From Firmicutes bacterium UBA5227 (GTDB lineage Bacteria; Bacillota; Clostridia; Tissierellales; Sedimentibacteraceae): a stretch of DNA of 33,126 nt. The stretch is from NCBI GenBank assembly GCA_002409285.1, contig DHUT01000071.1, positions 1-33,126 of the forward strand. Reading direction: 5' to 3'. Shown piece by piece: positions 27,370 to 33,126 of the stretch; within the stretch, counting starts at the first letter, position 1; each line of letters begins with the position of its first letter. The notes under the pieces were generated by a model. That model did not search any database. It saw only the letters and a program-made list of their open reading frames with translations, and was not told the origin of the DNA. Made by a program: the position numbers and the translations under genes.

Positions 27370-28095
27370 ATGCTACGAATTGCAATTTGTGATGATGAAG
27401 AAATTATTTGCAGACAGTTGGAGGACATGCTGTTTGAAATTGGGAATAGAATCAATCAGGAAATTGAAACGGAAATTTTTTATTCGGGAGAAGAACTGTA
27501 CCGGTTTCTTTTTAGAGGCAGCCGTTACGATATTATATTTCTTGATATTGAACTTAATCAAATAAATGGAGTTGAGGTTGGAAGAAGAATCAGAGATGAA
27601 TTAAAAGATGAGCTCACACAGATAGTTTATATTTCATGCAATGAGGGTTATGCTATGGAATTGTTTGATGTAAGACCGCTTAATTTCATAATAAAGCCTC
27701 TTAATAAAGAAAAGATGCAGTCTGTTTTAACGAAGGCTGTGAAGCTCCTGGATAGGGAAAATAATTTTTTTGAATATAAAAACGGGAATGTTACATTCAA
27801 TATACCCTTAAGAGAAATCCTGTATTTTGAAAGCTGCGGAAGAAAGGTTAACATGGTTTTAGAGAATGAAATTAAAACTTTTTATGGAAAATTATCATTT
27901 GTTGAGGAAAAAATAAATAGTTGTGACTTTATTATGATACATAAGTCTTACCTGATTAATTTTAACTATTGCATAGAATACAACTATGAATATGTTAAGA
28001 TGTCAAATCAGGAGGTACTGGCAATCAGCCAGAACAACAGGAAAGCCGTACGAGAAAGGCTGCTGCAAAGAAAGCTGGGTGTACATCATGACTAA
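27370..28095 (+). CDS. LytTR-family response regulator
   Basis: This 241-residue protein has a receiver domain (1-120) with the acidic pair D8-D9, the phospho-acceptor D59 (YDIIFLDIEL) and the conserved K109 (FIIKPL). A LytTR DNA-binding domain (about 135-237) follows: IPLREILYFESCGRKVNMV and FIMIHKSYLINFNYC. This is the architecture of AgrA, ComE and VirR-type regulators, which bind pairs of direct repeats and usually control exported peptides, surface proteins or virulence-type genes. ATG start with GCGGTGATA upstream. The histidine kinase start overlaps its stop by 8 nt, so they are translated together. Targets are unknown; the 29.4-33.0 kb operon directly downstream is a reasonable guess. 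Confidence 0.93.
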   Translation: MLRIAICDDEEIICRQLEDMLFEIGNRINQEIETEIFYSGEELYRFLFRGSRYDIIFLDIELNQINGVEVGRRIRDELKDELTQIVYISCNEGYAMELFDVRPLNFIIKPLNKEKMQSVLTKAVKLLDRENNFFEYKNGNVTFNIPLREILYFESCGRKVNMVLENEIKTFYGKLSFVEEKINSCDFIMIHKSYLINFNYCIEYNYEYVKMSNQEVLAISQNNRKAVRERLLQRKLGVHHD

Positions 28096-29377
28096 TAGTG
28101 TAACTACTGTATACCTGATTACATCCGCTTTTGGCGCATATATACTTTTCAGGTATATGAATATTTTTTTCGATCGCGCAGATGTAGATAATAAAATAGA
28201 ATTTGCTTCATATTTACTATATTATTTAACAATTGATTTTTTGTTTTTAGCATTTAATAACCACTTGGTTAACCTGATTTCTAATTTAATTATGTTTTTT
28301 TTACTGACATTTAATTATAGTGCTCCGCTAAAAAGAAGATTAATAGCGACAGTTTCAATTTACATGATTCTTATGACAGTAGAAACTGTGGTTATTCTCA
28401 CCATGCAGCATTTTCAAATAAGCTTATTGTCGGAGGATTCTGACTTTGTATTAATAGCCGGTTTTATAACAATAGAAATAATATCCTATAATGTAATGCT
28501 TTTTTTATCCAATTTCAAGCTGCTCAAAAATGACAACAAATCCTCGCTTCTTCATTGGTTTTCAATATTTTTAATTCCTGCGTGCACATTGGTTTCAGCA
28601 CTCATTCTTATAGCAAAAATCGACTCTGATAATTTAACGGTGGTCATCATAAACATAATCATATTATTTTTAATAAATATATTTGTTTTCTACCTGTACG
28701 ATGAGCTAATGAAATCATATGATGAAAAAATGGAAAAGGCGTTGCTTCAGCAGCAAAACAGCTCATATTTAAAACAGCTTGAAATTATTAACCAATCACA
28801 GGAAAATTTGAGAGAATTCAGGCATGACACAAAAAATCATGTTTTATCACTAAAAGCACTCATTGAGAATAATGGCAACAATGCTGCAATTGATTACCTC
28901 GAAAGAATTTTCAACAGTGTCAATTTTTCAGATGCCTATTCTAAATCCGGAAATTTGGAAATAGATAGCATAGTGAATTATAAATTGAGTCAAGCGGTAT
29001 GCTGTGAAATAAAAACAAATATTAAAATTAATGTTCCTGAAAAGCTTAATATCATGCCCTTCGACTTGAGCGTTATACTGGGTAATCTTCTTGACAATGC
29101 AATTGAAGCGACCTGTAAGTGCAAGGATAAATTTATTAATTTATCGGTGGAGTTCGATAGGAATGTGTTGTATATAAGTATTTCAAATTCATTTGACAGT
29201 AAATTAAACTATAGTGGTTGTAAATTAATAACAGATAAGGATAATAAGGAAAATCACGGAATAGGATTGAATAGCGTACAAAAATCACTGGAAAAATATA
29301 ATGGGACAATGGAATTACATCATATGGGTAATGAGTTTTATACGGACGTGCTCATATACAACAGGGTTTATGAATAA
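28088..29377 (+). CDS. HPK10-type sensor histidine kinase (AgrC/ComD-like)
   Basis: This 429-residue protein has six predicted membrane helices (about 5-25, 40-58, 62-77, 84-106, 120-141, 155-176, with a further one at 183-204) and almost no extracellular domain. A coiled linker and the H-box LREFRHDTKNHVLSLKALIE (H246) follow. The ATPase part has N-box NLLDNAIEA (333-341) and G-box HGIGLNSV (about 391-398), the GHKL type of peptide-pheromone receptors. The true start is ATG at 28088, overlapping the regulator's stop; a 34-codon upstream extension lies inside the regulator gene and is not used. No agrD-like peptide or agrB is nearby, so the ligand is unknown. Confidence 0.92.
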   Translation: MTNSVTTVYLITSAFGAYILFRYMNIFFDRADVDNKIEFASYLLYYLTIDFLFLAFNNHLVNLISNLIMFFLLTFNYSAPLKRRLIATVSIYMILMTVETVVILTMQHFQISLLSEDSDFVLIAGFITIEIISYNVMLFLSNFKLLKNDNKSSLLHWFSIFLIPACTLVSALILIAKIDSDNLTVVIINIIILFLINIFVFYLYDELMKSYDEKMEKALLQQQNSSYLKQLEIINQSQENLREFRHDTKNHVLSLKALIENNGNNAAIDYLERIFNSVNFSDAYSKSGNLEIDSIVNYKLSQAVCCEIKTNIKINVPEKLNIMPFDLSVILGNLLDNAIEATCKCKDKFINLSVEFDRNVLYISISNSFDSKLNYSGCKLITDKDNKENHGIGLNSVQKSLEKYNGTMELHHMGNEFYTDVLIYNRVYE

Positions 29378-29498
29378 AGTCATGTTAATTTTTACATTAA
29401 TGTATATTATTTTTTACAACCTCCGGTAAAAAGGATATTTTTATGATAGTATTCGTATAACCATATTTAAAAACACGAGAATAACGGAGGTGGTGAAG

Positions 29499-29954
29499 TT
29501 GAATGGTTTTTTTATAAAAATGTATAATATTGCTTTTAGGCTTACCGGCGATGAAGTGAAAGCAGAAGAAATGGCATTTATTGCAATAAACTGCATTCTG
29601 CCAAAAGAAGACATGAATGACATTATATCTGACAGCATTCTCCGCCGCACAGCCGAGGAAATATGCAGGATGTTTCTTTCGGATAATATTTCAGATGTAA
29701 AAAAATTTGAGAGGAACAATTCAAAAGAAGAGCTGCTTCAGGCTGCTTTGATGTCTCTTGAACCATCAGGCAGGATGATAATTGTATGGAGAGATATACT
29801 TGGTTTTAAAATAGACGATATGACGGGAATAAATTGTAATAAACAAAAAATGTATTATGAACTTAATAGTGCGAGAAGGCAGATGAAGGAAATTTTGTGT
29901 GATAATGCCCTGTTAAGCGGGAGCATAAATGAGGAGGTAAAAGGTGAGAAATAA
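29499..29954 (+). CDS. Divergent sigma-70-family (ECF-like) protein
   Basis: This 151-residue protein resembles ECF sigma factors at both ends. MYNIAFRLTGDEVKAEEMAF is like region 2.1-2.2, and LMSLEPSGRMIIVWRDILGFKIDDMTGINCNKQKMYYELNSARRQMKEIL is laid out like region 4 with its helix-turn-helix (shown in parts: ALMSLEPSGRMIIVWRDI, KQKMYYELNSARRQMKEI). Region 2.3-2.4, the -10 recognition part, is hard to see and the protein is shorter than typical, so it may be a degenerate or regulatory form. TTG at 29499 is chosen because GGAGG lies 8 nt upstream; GTG codons at 29490 and 29493 overlap that site. The next gene overlaps its end by 11 nt. No anti-sigma factor follows; a lipoprotein occupies that position. 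Confidence 0.6.
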   Translation: MNGFFIKMYNIAFRLTGDEVKAEEMAFIAINCILPKEDMNDIISDSILRRTAEEICRMFLSDNISDVKKFERNNSKEELLQAALMSLEPSGRMIIVWRDILGFKIDDMTGINCNKQKMYYELNSARRQMKEILCDNALLSGSINEEVKGEK

Positions 29955-32295
29955 ATTATTAATTACTGTGCTGATGTTTATTTTAATTGTTTCAATATCA
30001 TGTTCAGAACAGGGAAAAACGAATTATCCTGAAAATGAAACAAAAAATGAAACAAAAACAGAAGATAAAATTGATAACGAAGCTTCAGCAGCGTGGGATT
30101 TAAATTTTGCTGCACCGAAAATTGATATACCTTACCAGGTTCCGGAGTTTACCCCAAGTGCCGGAAGGTATGAAGTAAATGAGGACTTGTCCGACCTTTT
30201 CAATGCAGGTCAGTACGAGGGATTTACCAAAGAGCAGAAAAATGCAATATATGAAGATGGATTTGTTATAATGGAACCCAGCTACTCGGTTCTTAAGATG
30301 CATCAGATATATGAATGGCCGGTGTACAAAGAATCACCCGTATTCATAACTTCGGATTCTGCTCTGCACCTGTATCATATTTATTATGATAAATCGTTAA
30401 GTTATGTTGAATCCGCCGTTTTGTATGATAGGCTTGACAGCCTGTCACAAAAATTATTTTTGGAAAGTATTAAGAACTACGGGAATATGGATTATTCAGG
30501 GCTATCCGAGGAGTTAAAATTTGTTTCAGCATACTTTTTAACAGCATGCAGGATTTTAGGAAGCAATATAGAAAGTATAGATGTACCGGAGGAAATATCC
30601 TCAATTGCTGACAAAGAAGTAAAGCTTATAGAAGAGTCTTCTGATTTTGCCAAATCTCCCCTTCTTAGAACGGATCTGGATTATTCTCAATTTACTGTCA
30701 GAGGTCATTACACCGGAAGCGAGAAGCTTGAGAAGTATTTTAAGGCTATGATGTGGTACGGTCTTTGCGGTTTTCCGGTGTTTGATGAAACAAAGCCTGA
30801 GCCGGAGTTAAACATTGACAGCCTGACAAAGGGAATGATTATTACATGCATGGTTCTCCGGGATGAGGATAATTTTAAGTCACACGAAAACATATATTCA
30901 ATTACATCAATGTATACCGGATTGTCAGATGATTTAGGCATATTAGAAATTAGAGAGTTAATTACTTCAGTTTACGGAAAAAATCCGGATTTTAATACCT
31001 TCAAGGACAGTTCGTATTACCCTGAACTGCTAAAAGAAGCTCTTAAATTGCCGGAACCTAAAATTAAGCCTAAGACTACCGAGGTAAATCTACCATCCGG
31101 CAGGCAGTTCAGGTTCATGGGACAGAGATTTTCTTATGATGCGGAAATAATGCAGAATCTTATGGAACCGTATCTTCGCCCTATACCTTCCGGCCTTGAT
31201 GTGATTGCGGCCTTTGGTAGTGCAAGAGCTGAGGAATTGTTAGACACGTATTATAAGCCTAAAGAAGAATGGGATGGATATGAAAAAATGCTAAACAAAC
31301 AGCGTGAGGAAAACAAATCAATTTCTGATGACGAATGGAAAGCTGATTTATATAAGGGATGGCTCTGGAGCATAAAGTCGTCATCGAACTCCTTTGAAGA
31401 TGTTGAAGGAATGCCGGAATTTATGCGAAATAAAAAGTGGACCGATAAAAGCATACACACGGCTTTAGGCAGCTATGCGGAACTGAAACACGACAGCATA
31501 CTTTATGTTAAGCAGCCTGTGGCGGAAATGGGCGGCGGACCTGACTTTTCAATACCGCTTAACTATGTTGAACCGACGGTTGAGGTTTATGCAAAGCTTA
31601 AATGGCTTGCACAAAATACCAAAGCTCAGCTTAAGGAAAGAAATTTGTTAGACGAAGGGAATGCACAAATACTCGATAGTATAATAGATATGCAGGACAC
31701 TCTCATGAATATTTCTGTAAAGGAGCTTACAAATCAAAATATAACAGAAGAAGAAAATATAAAACTCTATCACTACGGAGGACGTATTGATTCAATAATT
31801 CAAAATCTTAACAGAAGCTTGAAAGAAGAAGGCATAGGTACCGAATTTGATGTTACCTCGGCACTTATAGCTGATGTAGCAACTGTAGCCCCCAATGCCA
31901 ATTTCCCAAAAGGCACATATTTGGAAGTTGGAAACGGTCTTCCATTGGAAATATACGCAGTATGTGAAACTAACGGTAAAACATACCTGGCAAAAGGTGC
32001 ATTGTTTAATTACTATGAATTTATGTCTGACAAGAGGCTTACTGACGGGGAATGGCAGGAAATGATGGGAATAAGGAAGGTAAAGTGGTTCTTTGACAGT
32101 GAAAAAAATCAGTATATAAAAGACGAGAACGGTACAATGAATAATGGTACTAACGATGATTATTTTGAGGAGGTTGAGTTATCAAGACCTCTTACAGGAA
32201 CTGTTTCAAAACCATTGTGGACAGATTCATTTATTACAGCCGGAGAGAACCATGTAATCTCAGTAGAGGATATGGGACTTGAATGGTGGCAATGA
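29944..32295 (+). CDS. DUF3160 lipoprotein
   Basis: This 783-residue protein has a lipoprotein signal peptide with the lipobox LIVSISC and C20 as the lipidated cysteine. A Glu/Lys/Asn-rich linker (about 22-48) follows, then a DUF3160-type domain from about residue 70 to the end. Recognisable parts are PVFITSDSALHLYHIYYDKSL, FRFMGQRFSYDAEIMQNLM, RPIPSGLDVIAAFGSARAEELL, and the C-terminal ADVATVAPNANFPKGTYLEVGNGLPLEIY (given in parts: LIADVATVAPN, YLEVGNGLPLEIY). The function of DUF3160 is unknown; it should be anchored on the outer face of the membrane. GTG start with AGGAGG 6 nt upstream, inside the end of the sigma-like gene, so translation is coupled. It overlaps the next gene by ATGA. Confidence 0.88.
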   Translation: MRNKLLITVLMFILIVSISCSEQGKTNYPENETKNETKTEDKIDNEASAAWDLNFAAPKIDIPYQVPEFTPSAGRYEVNEDLSDLFNAGQYEGFTKEQKNAIYEDGFVIMEPSYSVLKMHQIYEWPVYKESPVFITSDSALHLYHIYYDKSLSYVESAVLYDRLDSLSQKLFLESIKNYGNMDYSGLSEELKFVSAYFLTACRILGSNIESIDVPEEISSIADKEVKLIEESSDFAKSPLLRTDLDYSQFTVRGHYTGSEKLEKYFKAMMWYGLCGFPVFDETKPEPELNIDSLTKGMIITCMVLRDEDNFKSHENIYSITSMYTGLSDDLGILEIRELITSVYGKNPDFNTFKDSSYYPELLKEALKLPEPKIKPKTTEVNLPSGRQFRFMGQRFSYDAEIMQNLMEPYLRPIPSGLDVIAAFGSARAEELLDTYYKPKEEWDGYEKMLNKQREENKSISDDEWKADLYKGWLWSIKSSSNSFEDVEGMPEFMRNKKWTDKSIHTALGSYAELKHDSILYVKQPVAEMGGGPDFSIPLNYVEPTVEVYAKLKWLAQNTKAQLKERNLLDEGNAQILDSIIDMQDTLMNISVKELTNQNITEEENIKLYHYGGRIDSIIQNLNRSLKEEGIGTEFDVTSALIADVATVAPNANFPKGTYLEVGNGLPLEIYAVCETNGKTYLAKGALFNYYEFMSDKRLTDGEWQEMMGIRKVKWFFDSEKNQYIKDENGTMNNGTNDDYFEEVELSRPLTGTVSKPLWTDSFITAGENHVISVEDMGLEWWQ

Positions 32296-33014
32296 AGAAA
32301 ATATTAGTGATAATAATTGCTGTTTTTCTAACTGTCTGTTTATTTAGCGGACAGCCGGAATCATGCAACATTAAAATTGACGATGGGGACTATGATGTAT
32401 ACTTTAAAAACAATTATCTTTATTACAAAAAAGGAATATTTTATTACAAGCTTTTTGAAGAAAAAATTTTAAGCTATAAAATTTATGATATAGATTTTGA
32501 TAAAAACGATGAGCTTCTGGTAATTACAAAAGAACAAAATAATCAATACGGAAATGACTTGGTTATATTTGATACAGATTTCACTGATCGGTTACAAATT
32601 ATGGAAATATTCAGGCAGGATTTTTCAGAAGTAAGACCTTGGAAGATAGACGCTTGCGACTTGGACAATAATGGGGAAACAGATATTTACGTAGGAGTGT
32701 ATAAAGATACAACTTTTTATAAGGATGTCAGGAAAAGACCGTTTTTCTATTCCTGGGATGGACAAAGATTAAATAAAAAATGGCTTGGTTCATTTTTTAC
32801 GGACTGGGAATTGGTTGATATTTCTTTCGGTGACTACTTTGGTACCGGATATGATTTGGCTGCGGTTCTGGAAAAGAATGAAACAGGAGAATACCGGATA
32901 GGTATATATAATTTTGTTGGATTTGGTTTTGAACACATGAAGACATTTAATATTGATTATGCTGATGATATGAAAATTGATGAAATTATAAATGATAAAC
33001 TGCAATCTTACTGA
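32292..33014 (+). CDS. Secreted FG-GAP/VCBS-like repeat protein
   Basis: This 240-residue protein has a signal peptide (about 1-20, KKILVIIIAVFLTVCLFSG). Three FG-GAP-like repeats follow: YDIDFDKNDELLVI (65-78), IDACDLDNNGETDIYVG (119-135) and VDISFGDYFGTGYDLAAV (175-192). The middle one has the calcium-binding D-x-D-x-N-G pattern. Repeats of this kind build beta-propeller segments in integrin-like and secreted proteins; three would make only part of a propeller. ATG at 32292 overlaps the DUF3160 stop (ATGA); an in-frame ATG at 32283 lies within that gene and has no better ribosome binding site. It probably forms a complex with or beside the DUF3160 lipoprotein. Confidence 0.75.
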   Translation: MKKILVIIIAVFLTVCLFSGQPESCNIKIDDGDYDVYFKNNYLYYKKGIFYYKLFEEKILSYKIYDIDFDKNDELLVITKEQNNQYGNDLVIFDTDFTDRLQIMEIFRQDFSEVRPWKIDACDLDNNGETDIYVGVYKDTTFYKDVRKRPFFYSWDGQRLNKKWLGSFFTDWELVDISFGDYFGTGYDLAAVLEKNETGEYRIGIYNFVGFGFEHMKTFNIDYADDMKIDEIINDKLQSY

Positions 33015-33110
33015 AATGTAAGTTTTGTATGGAAATTGTAAGATTAAGTTATGGAAATGTATTTTTAGGTCTTATAATATTATTATGAATATTAATTGTG
33101 GGAGAAAAGT

Positions 33111-33126
33111 TTGAAACAAATATGTA
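33111..33126 (+). CDS. Possible start of a further gene, cut by the window end
   Basis: TTG AAA CAA ATA TGT begins 6 nt after GGGAG (33100-33104), and TATAAT lies at 33073-33078. Only five codons are visible, so the product is unknown. Confidence 0.3.

Noticed and set aside
27986..28087. Upstream extension of the histidine kinase by 34 codons
   Set aside because: It lies entirely within the response-regulator gene and lacks hydrophobic or family sequence; the ATG at 28088 gives a normal HPK10 N-terminus.
1..33126. CRISPR array, rRNA, tRNA, intact insertion sequence or prophage
   Set aside because: No regularly spaced repeats, no rRNA or tRNA-like sequence and no transposase, integrase or phage structural gene could be recognised on either strand.

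Overview
The window looks like the chromosome of a low-GC, spore-forming, Gram-positive anaerobe (Clostridia/Tissierellia grade). The grounds are the AT-rich sequence, strong AGGAGG ribosome binding sites with frequent TTG/GTG starts, SleC-type spore cortex-lytic proteins, a perfect CIRCE element, a clostridial BirA box, an Hsp18-like small heat-shock protein, MprF, and a YedE/TusA/DUF3343 selenium-sulfur cluster. I could not place it to species. No rRNA, tRNA, CRISPR array, phage or intact transposase was seen.

Layout. 1-330: AT-rich leader and a 42-residue ORF closed by a bidirectional terminator. 335-4362 (minus): a four-gene operon in which the parts of SleC (regulatory-like domain, SpoIID-like domain, peptidoglycan-binding repeats) sit on separate genes, with the large gene duplicated; a sigma-E/K-like promoter lies upstream. 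4535-6146 (minus): birA-bioY with a BirA operator over its -35. 6291-9473 (plus): two secreted proteins carrying copper-amine-oxidase-N-like (stalk) domains, one with a PrcB-like domain and one a GH18 glycosidase. 9486-13092: a patchy accessory stretch with a frameshifted small membrane gene, vanW, a Cys-rich unknown, an S66 LD-carboxypeptidase and a P-loop kinase-like gene. It also holds a duplicated vanW/kinase junction whose two copies are each half decayed. 13243-14898: a nucleoid-associated protein and a HAD phosphatase. 15178-17328: an ABC exporter whose ATPase has lost its signature and Walker B region in frame. 17826-19574: a TPM-like membrane protein and PspA. 19709-22267: mprF. 22313-23867 (minus): yedE-tusA-DUF3343. 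24001-24571: CIRCE-controlled hsp20. 24578-25207 (minus): a SIMPL protein. 25351-27073: a glyoxalase-fold protein and an MFS exporter behind a palindromic operator. 27370-33014: a LytTR/HPK10 two-component system, then a sigma-70-like protein, a DUF3160 lipoprotein and a secreted FG-GAP-like protein in a tightly overlapping operon.

Functional themes are the cell envelope and spore (SleC-like, GH18, S66 peptidase, VanW, MprF, PspA/TPM), biotin and selenium/sulfur uptake, and signal-controlled surface proteins. The best candidates for something undescribed are the sigma-like/DUF3160/FG-GAP operon and the split, duplicated SleC module. The ABC ATPase deletion and the duplicated vanW/kinase junction are the clearest signs of genome decay.
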